Below, piece after piece: positions 22,365 through 30,177 of a stretch of 30,602 nucleotides of DNA. A program made the position numbers and the translations under genes. How positions within the stretch are numbered: the stretch's first letter is position 1; each line of letters starts with the position of its first letter. The DNA lies in the IMG/VR virus record IMGVR_UViG_3300042870_000288, positions 1 through 30,602 of that record. The stretch is one strand, 5' to 3'. The DNA comes from a virus. Below the pieces are notes generated by a model. The model made no database searches, had not been told where the DNA came from, and was given only the letters and a program-made list of their open reading frames with translations.

Positions 22365-23088
22365 AAGACATTTTGTTTGGTTTATGTTTTTTTCCGGCAT
22401 GCTCCTAGTGGGGCATGCTGGTTTTTCTCAAGTTGCTAAAACTACTACTGAGAATTATAAAGCAGATTTTGAGAAAGCTATTGACATCAGTCAGTTTATG
22501 GATTATGAAGGTAAGCAAATCCCTATCCAGATTCTTAAAGCAGGTATTTCTGAAGAGATGTATGAACTCTATCCTGAGCTTAAAGAAAAGCGTGTAGGAT
22601 TAGGCGTTGCTAACATTTCTATGGAATACTTAGAGAATCTTAACAGGTTTAAGTTCACTGAAGATAAGACAGAGATTAAGAACAGAATGGTTAAGCAGTT
22701 TCAAGCTTCAGCTGCAGGTATCTCTGAGAATAAACTAGATGGCCGTGGTAAAATTAACTTAGCAGAATACTTTGTTACAATAGAATGCTATGACTATTCT
22801 ATATCAGAAGATGAATCTGTTTATATAAAAGGGGACACTAAACAACTATTAGTTACACGTATTGGTCTTCAAGTTAGATTTACTAATGCAGAAACTGGTA
22901 CAGTTATATCTGGATCTGGATTAGGTGAAGCTAAAAGTACTAAAGAAACTTCAGGATTATCTGACGCTAGTCTAGACCCTGTAAAGTTTAATCAATCTAC
23001 TATTTCAATAGCTACTAAAAAAGCTCTAGATATTGCTTGTGCAAGAATCCTTGACCGTATGGTTAAAAAAGGAATCTTTGAAAAGTAA
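22357..23088 (+). CDS. CsgG-like secreted envelope protein
   Basis: A 243-aa protein with a signal peptide (MNKRHFVWFMFFSGMLL, cut around residue 25 after GFS). No Cys follows, so unlike E. coli CsgG it is not a lipoprotein. The body follows the CsgG order: an early AxA..ENKLDGRGKINLAEYFV region resembling the GAxYLVxGSVTE strand, LLVTRIGLQVRFTNAETG (RLVDxxTGEV-like), VISGSGLGEA (SxxGxGE-like) and a C-terminal helix (ATKKALDIACARILDRMV). CsgG forms the outer-membrane pore that exports curli. Membrane-inserting hairpins cannot be seen with certainty. Its start and stop overlap both neighbours, so it is part of a tightly coupled set. Confidence 0.68.
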   Translation: MNKRHFVWFMFFSGMLLVGHAGFSQVAKTTTENYKADFEKAIDISQFMDYEGKQIPIQILKAGISEEMYELYPELKEKRVGLGVANISMEYLENLNRFKFTEDKTEIKNRMVKQFQASAAGISENKLDGRGKINLAEYFVTIECYDYSISEDESVYIKGDTKQLLVTRIGLQVRFTNAETGTVISGSGLGEAKSTKETSGLSDASLDPVKFNQSTISIATKKALDIACARILDRMVKKGIFEK

Positions 23089-24419
23089 TGAAAAAGTTTA
23101 TATTCAGCTTATTAATAGTAGTATTACTACCTATCTATGGGTATTCTCAAACTTTGGTACAAACATTTGTGGACCCTTGTACTAAGGTTGTTTCTACGTT
23201 TGTTATACCTATTACTGGTAGCACTGTTATTGTTTTTTATAACAAGTCTCGTATTTTTAGTAGAGCTGATGTTACAAGTGGCGTATTTAACAGTTGGCTT
23301 AATCAAGTTTATGAAGAATATAGAAAGTTATCTCCCTGTTCTGTGGCTCAGGCTACAGCAACTAGCACTCAGATTACAGCCAGTGCTGTTTCTGCTGCAG
23401 TAAGTGCTGCGGCCTCTGCGGCTGCTTCTACGGCAGCATCTTCAGCTGCGGCTAGTGCAGCTTCATCAGCAGCAAGTTCAGCCTCTAGTAGTGCTGCTTC
23501 ATCTGCAAGTTCATCTGCGTCTTCCTCAGCTAGTAGCTCTGCCTCTAGTTCAAGCAATTCTCAAGGATCGAGCTCAGAGTCTAGTAGCAGTAGCTCTAGT
23601 GGGGAAAGTTCTTCAAGTTCTGAATCATCTAGTTCAGAGTCTTCATCAAGTAGCTCAGAATCTAAGTCTGAGTCTAAATCTGAATCAAAAAGTTCATCAT
23701 CTAAGTCTGGGGGATCTAAATCTAAAGCTGCCGCTAAGGGTCCTGCTAAGATAAATCCTATATTATTTAACTCTGACTTTACTGGTGGGCAAAGTCTAGA
23801 TAATAGTTTCAGTATTATTATGACCGGTGGGATATCACAGTCTTCTATGACTGGGCAATCTTCCTGGGGAGTAACCGGCATGGTGTGGAGCAATCTTCAA
23901 CAGTTTGCTATTAGTAGTAGATATACATTGATGCATTTTGATGCAGGTAAACTTCAGGGTATATCTAACTTTGGTTTTACAGCAGCTTACGCTTTTGGTA
24001 CAAAGTTTGGTTTTGGTACATATGCGTACATAAAACCATTAGGAAAATGGGGCGTAACTGGTGTCAATTACACTTTGAGTTTTGCTGAAGCAGCGTACCA
24101 GCCGGACCCAATGATAGATGCATCTAGTCAAATTAGTTTAACTAGTTCTATTTTATTATTTTACACTAAACCATTTACAATAAGTAAAAGGTTATCTATA
24201 TCTCCTGATATATACTTATCAGGTAGTCCTTTAGTATACCTTAGTAAAGAAGGTAGTTTTACAGAGTCTTCTGATATGGGTATACTTACAGGTTTTGGTT
24301 TTGATTACTCTTTTACTAAAAGATTTAAGCTCAACATAGGACTCAAGACTAGTATTTCTACTAATCCTGAGATTCCAATGTTGCTCTTTGGGGTAGTTGG
24401 TTCAAAAATTAACTTATAA
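23088..24419 (+). CDS. Probable outer-membrane beta-barrel protein with Ser/Ala-rich linker
   Basis: A 443-aa protein. Residues 1-20 are a signal peptide (MKKFIFSLLIVVLLPIYGYS). Residues 21-90 form a small domain with Cys31 and Cys84 (VDPCTKVVSTFVIPI, KLSPCSVAQ) that may form a disulfide. Residues ~95-215 are a low-complexity linker. The last ~220 residues alternate aromatic/Gly strands (FAISSRYTLMHFDAG, FGFTAAYAFGTKFGFGTY, WGVTGVNYTLSFAEAAY) ending at a hydrophobic strand, like an outer-membrane barrel. It ends 11 nt inside the convergent VWA gene. Together with the CsgG-like neighbour this looks like an envelope complex. Confidence 0.68.
   Translation: MKKFIFSLLIVVLLPIYGYSQTLVQTFVDPCTKVVSTFVIPITGSTVIVFYNKSRIFSRADVTSGVFNSWLNQVYEEYRKLSPCSVAQATATSTQITASAVSAAVSAAASAAASTAASSAAASAASSAASSASSSAASSASSSASSSASSSASSSSNSQGSSSESSSSSSSGESSSSSESSSSESSSSSSESKSESKSESKSSSSKSGGSKSKAAAKGPAKINPILFNSDFTGGQSLDNSFSIIMTGGISQSSMTGQSSWGVTGMVWSNLQQFAISSRYTLMHFDAGKLQGISNFGFTAAYAFGTKFGFGTYAYIKPLGKWGVTGVNYTLSFAEAAYQPDPMIDASSQISLTSSILLFYTKPFTISKRLSISPDIYLSGSPLVYLSKEGSFTESSDMGILTGFGFDYSFTKRFKLNIGLKTSISTNPEIPMLLFGVVGSKINL
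23370..23735 (+). repeat. Low-complexity Ser/Ala, Ser/Glu, Ser/Lys-coding tract
   Basis: About 360 nt coding for a three-zone linker: Ala/Ser (residues ~100-157), Ser/Glu (~160-191) and Ser/Lys/Glu (~191-215). Serine codons are mixed (TCT, TCA, AGT, AGC), so the repeat is stronger in protein than in DNA, which suggests selection for the amino-acid pattern. Confidence 0.85.
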
Positions 24420-25935
24420 TATATCCATCTGTATTCACTTTATCAATTCTAGTACCGTTAAATACTACAACCTGATTTCGATTAGAATATTTCTCTATAA
24501 CATCAGAATCAAAGTAGTTAAAGCTTGATCCTTCTACTCCTATAAAGAAAGCCTTCTCAGAATAGATGTGACATCTGTCCTCTGCATCGGTAATAACTAA
24601 TGCATTCATATCATTCTTTACTATAGAATTAACTGCTACATCAATATTAGTACCGCCACAAGTATCAATCATAGATATACTTACTAAGTCATTCTTTGAT
24701 TTTACCAAGCGGGTATCAAATAAATAGATGTCATTAAGCATATTCATTTCTTTTAGCTTAGCTAATAGAGACTTAGAGAAGTCTATCTTGCTGATATTAT
24801 TACCATCTACATCTTGTACACCGCAGGTTGAGCTCATTGATCCTGATATATCTACATACACATCTATTTTACCTACTGATTTTGTTTCTTTGACCATTAG
24901 GTCTTCAGCAAATACTTTACGTAATTTAGGATGTAAAAATATGTAGTCTTCAAGTCCTGATATGTTATCAGCATTGAATAAGTCATCATACTTCACAATC
25001 TGTCTAGATGAAAAATACGATGCAGACTTATCAAGAAGTTTTTTAATCTTCTCTTTTAGTGAGCCTGTAGATAGTTTAATCTTAGCTAGACGTGCTTCAA
25101 TTTTTCTCATATAGTCAGGGCTAATTTTCCCCACTTCATCACTACCTTGTGTAGTGTTTGCATTTTGGAATAGTTTTTCTTGAACATCTTGTTCTAGATT
25201 ATCATCCATCATTTTACATGTTTCTTGAGCATCTTTCATCATTCTCTCTAACATGTTCTTAGATGTTTGACCATTGAACAGTTTATCTAAGGCTTTATCT
25301 ACGCCATCATTATCAAAGTCAGAGTTACCATTTAATCCTTTCTCTATATCATTTTTACTATCTGGGTCTACATACTCCATTTGAGTAAGTTGTAAAAGAT
25401 AGTACATCATCATGTTACGAGTGAATATACTAGACTTAAAGTTAGCATTCTCGGTCATGATTTTACCTACAGGGTTACTAGCTTTTTCTAAAAACTTATA
25501 CTTTGTATAGTTTTTATCATCTCTTTCTTCAAACTCCAACTTCTCCATCTTGTTGTAATACATCTTAAATACATCATACTTAAGATGTGATGGAAACTTG
25601 CTATAGTTTTCAGCAAGCTTAGCAGCAAATGCAGGAAAGTCAGGTTTTTTATCATCATCTATTTTAGCAAAAGCAGCAGTCTTAGAAAAGTTAGTATACT
25701 CTTCTTGTATCTTCTTTTGGTTATTTGAATATGCTTTTACTTGAGAGCCTACAATATTATCTATCTTACGTTCATCAATATAATGCACATAAGGTTTGAT
25801 TAAATCTGCTTTCTTATAGAAGTTTAGCTTGCTAAATAGACCTCCGTCTTCATTGTTGTAGTGAGACTGTATCTCACCTTTCTTTACTTTTTCAAGAATA
25901 GTATATACATTCTTGTATTGTTTTCCGTTAGCCAT
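24409..25935 (-). CDS. VWA-domain protein with MIDAS motif
   Basis: A 508-aa protein. The first ~350 residues are helical and charged (KKADLIKPYVHYIDERKID, NMLERMMKDAQETCKMM), with one Asp-rich stretch near residue 206. Residues ~355-500 are a von Willebrand A domain with a full MIDAS: DISGS (D362, S364, S366), CGGTNID (T429) and ITDAED (D450). It is paired with the MoxR-type ATPase directly upstream, the usual arrangement in which the ATPase remodels a metal-binding VWA partner or its target. It ends 11 nt inside the convergent barrel gene; no terminator is seen between the two opposing genes. Confidence 0.85.
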   Translation of the reverse strand: MANGKQYKNVYTILEKVKKGEIQSHYNNEDGGLFSKLNFYKKADLIKPYVHYIDERKIDNIVGSQVKAYSNNQKKIQEEYTNFSKTAAFAKIDDDKKPDFPAFAAKLAENYSKFPSHLKYDVFKMYYNKMEKLEFEERDDKNYTKYKFLEKASNPVGKIMTENANFKSSIFTRNMMMYYLLQLTQMEYVDPDSKNDIEKGLNGNSDFDNDGVDKALDKLFNGQTSKNMLERMMKDAQETCKMMDDNLEQDVQEKLFQNANTTQGSDEVGKISPDYMRKIEARLAKIKLSTGSLKEKIKKLLDKSASYFSSRQIVKYDDLFNADNISGLEDYIFLHPKLRKVFAEDLMVKETKSVGKIDVYVDISGSMSSTCGVQDVDGNNISKIDFSKSLLAKLKEMNMLNDIYLFDTRLVKSKNDLVSISMIDTCGGTNIDVAVNSIVKNDMNALVITDAEDRCHIYSEKAFFIGVEGSSFNYFDSDVIEKYSNRNQVVVFNGTRIDKVNTDGYIIS

Positions 25936-26022
25936 TGTTACCTTCTTTAAATTGTTTAAGGAGATCCTGAAGAGAAATTACAGATGACCCAAAGGCCGCC
26001 TGTAATTCTCCAAAGGTTACAT
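25928..26022 (-). pseudogene. Small ORF lacking an in-frame start codon
   Basis: Between the MoxR and VWA genes the minus strand encodes, from 26020 on, a protein-like frame VTFGELQAAFGSSVISLQ continuing DLLKQFKEGNNG to TAA 25928-25930. The stop overlaps the VWA start by 8 nt, as real coupled cistrons do elsewhere in the window. The nearest ATG (26020-26022) is one base out of frame and runs into TAA at once. One extra G after it would give MVTFGELQ... of 31 aa. It may be an indel error, a decayed gene, or use of a non-standard start. Confidence 0.4.
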
Positions 26023-26040
26023 TATTGTGAGGATCTCTGC

Positions 26041-27192
26041 TTAGAAAGGATTAGCAGCTTGTTGTAAAGTTGCATCAGCAAAGGTTTCAGCTTCTGATAC
26101 TAGTGTATCAAATTCTTCTGAAGTTTGGTAATCTTTACGAGCAGGATGATTCTGAATAATATACTGCATAGAAATCTCAATCTCTTCCACTTGGGTTTGA
26201 TCCATGATTCCTCTAGTTGTATATGTATTTACTAAACTTTCAATCTCTCCTACAGCTAGTTCAAGTTGTTCATTCGTGTTATAGCTGTGAAGCATTTCCA
26301 CTTTAGACATCACTGCTTTTACTTCTGGACTCATAAGTTTGTTCTGTAATTCAGAACCTGCTGATTGTCCAATCATAATTTGTGCAGTTTTTACAAGAGA
26401 TTTATCCAAGCTAATATCCCAAATATAGCTTACCGCTTTAGTTAGTTTAGGTACGAAAGTTAACGTACGATCTGAACTATGCTGGTAACCCACCTCAAGA
26501 TATTTCTCTAGTTTGTTAACTGGTACTTCTAAAGAGTCAATTTCTTGACTAGTAGGAATACCAATAGTAAACTTCTCACGATAGTCTCTTGCACCTTTAG
26601 TATAATACTTAACAAGCTCACCCGCAGATACACGGTTTACCGTCATCTTCAACATGAAACGATCCCAGAATGGAGAGTTTGCCTCTTCTTTAGGAATTTC
26701 ATTACATGTTGCAATGAATAGCTTCCACTTACATGGAATCTTTTGCTTACCGTTGAATAAGAACTTCTCATTCATTACACCTAACATAGCGTTACGTATA
26801 GCTGAACTAGCTTTATCCACCTCATTGATAATTACAATCTCTGCATCAGCAATTGGTGTGTTAAGATCATAAACATTATCGGTAAATAACTTACCTAGGT
26901 CAGGCATACCCTTGATCTCTGATGCTTTAGTACCTTCATCTGTTTCTAAGATGTAAATCTTATTAGCAAAATCTTGAGCTGTCATCTTGCCATCTTTATT
27001 AAGCCACGCTTTAGCATAGTCTAATACAGTTTTTGTTTTAGCAACACCTGGTTCACCTACTAGTAGACATGGTAGTCCAGTAGATTCTGCTAATGCTAGC
27101 ATTTTAAATACCTCTTCTTTATTAATTAGTGAGGTTTCAATAGTACGATTTTCCTGGGTTGTTCTTTTTGTAATTGATTTTACTTTTGACAT
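26041..27192 (-). CDS. MoxR-family AAA+ ATPase
   Basis: I use ATG 27192 (MSKVKSITKRTTQENR), which follows the upstream stop; an ATG 210 nt earlier would overlap that gene with no known domain. The 383-aa protein has Walker A GEPGVAKT (46-53), a Walker B-like VIINEVDKA (N123, E124, D126) in which the usual Asp before the Glu is Asn, sensor 1 ATCNE (161-165) and a DRF arginine finger (177-179). MoxR ATPases remodel or load metal into protein complexes with a VWA partner, which is encoded next. It is not the replicative helicase. Confidence 0.88.
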   Translation of the reverse strand: MSKVKSITKRTTQENRTIETSLINKEEVFKMLALAESTGLPCLLVGEPGVAKTKTVLDYAKAWLNKDGKMTAQDFANKIYILETDEGTKASEIKGMPDLGKLFTDNVYDLNTPIADAEIVIINEVDKASSAIRNAMLGVMNEKFLFNGKQKIPCKWKLFIATCNEIPKEEANSPFWDRFMLKMTVNRVSAGELVKYYTKGARDYREKFTIGIPTSQEIDSLEVPVNKLEKYLEVGYQHSSDRTLTFVPKLTKAVSYIWDISLDKSLVKTAQIMIGQSAGSELQNKLMSPEVKAVMSKVEMLHSYNTNEQLELAVGEIESLVNTYTTRGIMDQTQVEEIEISMQYIIQNHPARKDYQTSEEFDTLVSEAETFADATLQQAANPF

Positions 27193-27217
27193 ATTGTGTT
27201 TTTTTGTGGGTTGATTA

Positions 27218-27628
27218 CTAGAGGTTTGCAAAGGCTGTGAGTTCATCTGATTTTTCAGATAGGTTTGAGACACTACTCTCATCATTTGTATGTACTGACT
27301 TGCTGAGGTTAAATCTGTCTTCGCTTCTTGTTGGTACTTCTCCCAAAGTCTCACTAATAGGGGTTGTGTCAGCGGTACTGGTGGTTTGTCTAGTATTGGC
27401 ATTTGATGGTTTACTATTATTTGTTATCACGAAAACTCTTGCAATTGTATCTACATTTTGTAACTCAGGATGTTTCTGAATAACTTTAATATGCATATCT
27501 AATGCATTATACTTATCTTGGATGGAGCCGTAGCCTAAATCATCCTTTTTATACCAAGTGTAACCACTGTGTAATAATTCTACAATGTCTTGAACATCAA
27601 TAGATACTTCTTCTTTTTGAATAGCCAT
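27218..27628 (-). CDS. Hypothetical protein, 136 aa, Ser/Thr-rich C-terminus
   Basis: The N-terminal 70 residues (EEVSIDVQDIVELLHSGYTW, KYNALDMHIKVIQKHPEL) look like a compact helical domain. The last 60 are polar and low complexity, rich in Ser, Thr, Asn and Glu. It lies between UDG and the MoxR ATPase and ends in TAG followed at once by TAA. It could be an adaptor for the ATPase/VWA pair, judging only by position. Confidence 0.65.
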   Translation of the reverse strand: MAIQKEEVSIDVQDIVELLHSGYTWYKKDDLGYGSIQDKYNALDMHIKVIQKHPELQNVDTIARVFVITNNSKPSNANTRQTTSTADTTPISETLGEVPTRSEDRFNLSKSVHTNDESSVSNLSEKSDELTAFANL

Positions 27629-27649
27629 GTTAAGTTGTTTTTTTGTTTT

Positions 27650-28366
27650 TTACCAGTTAATTGTATGAGTTTTACCATTGTTAGCTTCTATAATCTCATT
27701 AGCTCTTAAGAATATATTCTTACAATCCCATGTTGTTTTTGTATAGGCTGCAGATGCAGGATGGGATGCTTTAAGAATATAATGATTAGGACCAATTATA
27801 GATTCTAGTTCTTGAGCCTTAGCTCCTAGTAGTACAAATATGAGACCTGAGTTAGTAAAGTTTAGCATGTCAAAGACATACATCACAAACTCATTCCATA
27901 TATTATAATGACTACCAATCTTGTCCACTTGACAAGTTAAAGCGGTGTTAAGTAGTAACACTCCTTGATTAGCCCATCTTGTTAGATTGGGATCTTGATA
28001 AGTTGGAAAGCCTTGATAGACAGTTTCTTCTATAGCCTCAAACATGTTACGAAGACTTGGTTGAGGTTTCATTGTGACTCCACAAGAAAATGCCATACCA
28101 TCTGCTACGCCAAGTTGTGGATATGGATCTTGTCCAATAAATACTATCTTAAGATCCTTTTCTGGACACTCTTCAAAAGCTTTAAATACATCTTTTAAAG
28201 GAGGTGTGAATCTTTTACCATCTTCTCTTTCATTATAAAGAGTTTGTAAGATTTTATCAAAGTCTGAACTCTGTATAAAACCTTTAAGTTTATTAGCCCA
28301 GCCTGATGGCTTAAGCTTTTCTATAAGTTTTTCTTTAATTTCTACCAGATTTATAGTTTGTTCCAT
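27650..28366 (-). CDS. ung: Uracil-DNA glycosylase, family 1
   Basis: I take ATG 28366 over the TTG at 28390. The 238-aa protein has the catalytic water-activating motif GQDPYP (78-83, D80) in place of the usual GQDPYH, the AFSCGV uracil-binding strand (F93), LLLNTALT (N140) and the SHPASAAY minor-groove loop with H202. Family 1 UDGs remove uracil from DNA. For the phage it may protect its own genome from deaminated C or from host dUMP incorporation. Its presence argues against uracil-substituted phage DNA. It is divergent from the plus gene at 28402 with only 35 nt between starts. Confidence 0.92.
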   Translation of the reverse strand: MEQTINLVEIKEKLIEKLKPSGWANKLKGFIQSSDFDKILQTLYNEREDGKRFTPPLKDVFKAFEECPEKDLKIVFIGQDPYPQLGVADGMAFSCGVTMKPQPSLRNMFEAIEETVYQGFPTYQDPNLTRWANQGVLLLNTALTCQVDKIGSHYNIWNEFVMYVFDMLNFTNSGLIFVLLGAKAQELESIIGPNHYILKASHPASAAYTKTTWDCKNIFLRANEIIEANNGKTHTINW

Positions 28367-28374
28367 ATTTTTTG

Positions 28375-28382
28375 TATATTTG
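28375..28382 (+). promoter_or_regulatory. -7-type promoter box for the plus-strand gene at 28402
   Basis: TATATTTG on the plus strand is an exact TAnnTTTG and ends 19 nt before ATG 28402. A TTTG at 28357-28360 lies 14 nt upstream, shorter than the usual 19-21 nt. Confidence 0.55.
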
Positions 28383-28401
28383 ATACTCAAAAACCCAAGT
28401 T

Positions 28402-28695
28402 ATGTCTAAAGTTACAATGATTAAAAATGATGCTGTCATCACTATTAGTATAGGATCAGCATTTCTACAGAAAGTCCAAAAAGTTTTAGTCCAACTTATC
28501 TCTGATAAATCAGAGGAAGAAATTGAAGACTATAAAAAAGCAATCCAAGATACTACTCTTGAAGAGCTTCCTGAACCTTGGATGGAAAATCTTTTAGTTA
28601 TTAATACATTACTTAGAACAATTGAAACTGAGGCTGTGAATTCAGGTCATACCTATGAGAAGGATGTAGAAGATGAAGATATTAATTTACAATAA
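28402..28695 (+). CDS. Small conserved phage protein, 97 aa, on the opposite strand
   Basis: A plus-strand gene in an otherwise minus-strand block. Starts MSKVTMIKNDAVITISIGS, has a helical middle (FLQKVQKVLVQLIS, EEEIEDYKKAI, ENLLVINTLLRTIE) and an acidic end (YEKDVEDEDINLQ). It has its own promoter box and converges on the next minus gene with a 14-nt tail overlap. The helical, acidic character would fit a chaperone-like or regulatory protein, but no family is recognised with confidence. Confidence 0.72.
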   Translation: MSKVTMIKNDAVITISIGSAFLQKVQKVLVQLISDKSEEEIEDYKKAIQDTTLEELPEPWMENLLVINTLLRTIETEAVNSGHTYEKDVEDEDINLQ

Positions 28696-29077
28696 ATCCA
28701 ACATCTTCTCCAATTTCCATAGCTGCTTGTATAGCTAATGATAGCTCGTCTTTAGAACAATCTGCAAAACTCTTTGCTAGAAAATATTCTTTACCTGCTA
28801 CGTTACGTGCAATACATAATCCAGCTCGGTCTTTTACTAATATTTTCATATTCTCTACAGTTTCACCAATATGCATACATAGATGTTTTATAATAACATG
28901 TAGTTTTGCAAGTTGAGGAAGCGTACCGTCATCGTGTGTCATCTCGTAGAACACTTCTACGATTTGACCATTAGGTATATGACCACAGAACACTTCAAAC
29001 TGTTTTGATTGGGCCAGAGTAGAAAACTCTAACTTCCCATCTTTTTTTATATACTTACCTGTAAAGTGAATACTCAT
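28682..29077 (-). CDS. NinB-like conserved phage protein, 131 aa
   Basis: Starts MSIHFTGKYIKKDGKLEF. The block DDGTLPQLAKLHVIIKHLC then GETVENMKILVKDRAGLC resembles the helical core of NinB/YbcN-type proteins, phage ssDNA-binding recombination factors, which have a TxxQxxxxHxxI pattern. It sits just downstream of an SF2 helicase, consistent with a recombination role. Assignment is tentative. Confidence 0.6.
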   Translation of the reverse strand: MSIHFTGKYIKKDGKLEFSTLAQSKQFEVFCGHIPNGQIVEVFYEMTHDDGTLPQLAKLHVIIKHLCMHIGETVENMKILVKDRAGLCIARNVAGKEYFLAKSFADCSKDELSLAIQAAMEIGEDVGFIVN

Positions 29078-29082
29078 AAATT

Positions 29083-30177
29083 TTAAGTTTCTACATCATG
29101 AAATGTTATTTTACTTGAGTCTAGATCTTTTAAAGCTTCGCTAACCCATCTTTCGTCTACGGTTCCTTTATAACACAGTATATGTATAATAGCTGTATCA
29201 TCAGGATTAAGTCTTAACAACCTACCAATACGTTGGTTGCTTTTACGCTCGTTACCATAGGCATGCATAATGATACCTGCTCTAAGATTAGGTATGTTTA
29301 TACCCTCATTAAGCTGTAGAACACAAGAAAGTTGATCTATATCATCGTTCTTAAATCTGAGAAGATTTTCTTCTGCATCAGGATTACTAGAATGATAAGA
29401 GTCTTTACATATTCTATCTGCTTGTAACTGCGTATTACAAAATACAATACACTTATCTTCTATCTCATTGAGTAGATATTTAGCATATTTTTCTTTTGTC
29501 TGAAAATCCATTAAGGTACGCATTCTCATTACAGAAGCTATCTGCTCTTGCTTTTTAGACTGGGCTTCCATAAGTCTTTTAGTCCAATACTCATAGTTCT
29601 TACGTTCAGATGTAAAGAATTCTTTATCTTTCATCTTAACAGGTATTACATTGTGTAAAGACAATGGCATCTTGTGTACTATAATTCTATAGTCGTTAAG
29701 AATATCATCATCTATTGCATCGTCAGTAATATACTTGAATACAATTGGACAGTAATGATTTACAATCATACCTTTCTCACTAGAACTGTGCCTAGGAGGC
29801 GTGCCAGTTAATCCTAATATTCTACCTTTAAAAAGACTAAGGAACTTACTATGACTAGATAGTAAACTATGACATTCGTCAAGTACTAATACATCATAAT
29901 CATTTGGATCTAGTTTATTAAGAGATAGATAGGTTATAAAATCTATATTAGCTCCTGATATACCAAACTTAATTCCGTCATCTTTCCAAGACTCAAATAT
30001 AGATAGCTTAGGTGCTACTACTAATGTTCTAAGATGAATGTTAGCTTCTCTCAGTTTATCTATATATTTCAAACCTATCAAGGTTTTACCAACACCCATT
30101 GATATAGCTAAACCACAACGTTTGCGTTTAATAGCTATATCAAGGGCTTCTTGCTGGATTTCTTCTCTCTTAGACAT
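29083..30177 (-). CDS. Superfamily 2 DEAD/SNF2-like helicase
   Basis: A 364-aa helicase: motif I SMGVGKT (26-32), motif II DECH (100-103), motif III TGTPP (124-128), and in the second RecA domain QLNEGINIPNLRAGI and motif VI SNQRIGRLLR. It is compact, without accessory domains, like small phage SF2 helicases (UvsW-type branch-migration or SNF2-type) that act in recombination-dependent replication. Its start overlaps the upstream stop by 8 nt. Confidence 0.9.
   Translation of the reverse strand: MSKREEIQQEALDIAIKRKRCGLAISMGVGKTLIGLKYIDKLREANIHLRTLVVAPKLSIFESWKDDGIKFGISGANIDFITYLSLNKLDPNDYDVLVLDECHSLLSSHSKFLSLFKGRILGLTGTPPRHSSSEKGMIVNHYCPIVFKYITDDAIDDDILNDYRIIVHKMPLSLHNVIPVKMKDKEFFTSERKNYEYWTKRLMEAQSKKQEQIASVMRMRTLMDFQTKEKYAKYLLNEIEDKCIVFCNTQLQADRICKDSYHSSNPDAEENLLRFKNDDIDQLSCVLQLNEGINIPNLRAGIIMHAYGNERKSNQRIGRLLRLNPDDTAIIHILCYKGTVDERWVSEALKDLDSSKITFHDVET

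Noticed and set aside
22397-22422. Repeated GGCATGCT within the CsgG-like signal peptide region
   Set aside because: Two short copies of a self-complementary word inside coding sequence, without poly-T or promoter context; probably chance.
23369-23893. Long minus-strand frames rich in Glu/Ala/Asp/Leu opposite the barrel gene
   Set aside because: They are the antisense of the Ser/Ala and Ser/Glu linker codons and have no independent start signal or family.
27193-27402. 70-residue N-terminal extension of the MoxR ATPase
   Set aside because: It would lie fully inside the upstream gene in another frame and adds no known domain; ATG 27192 directly follows that gene.
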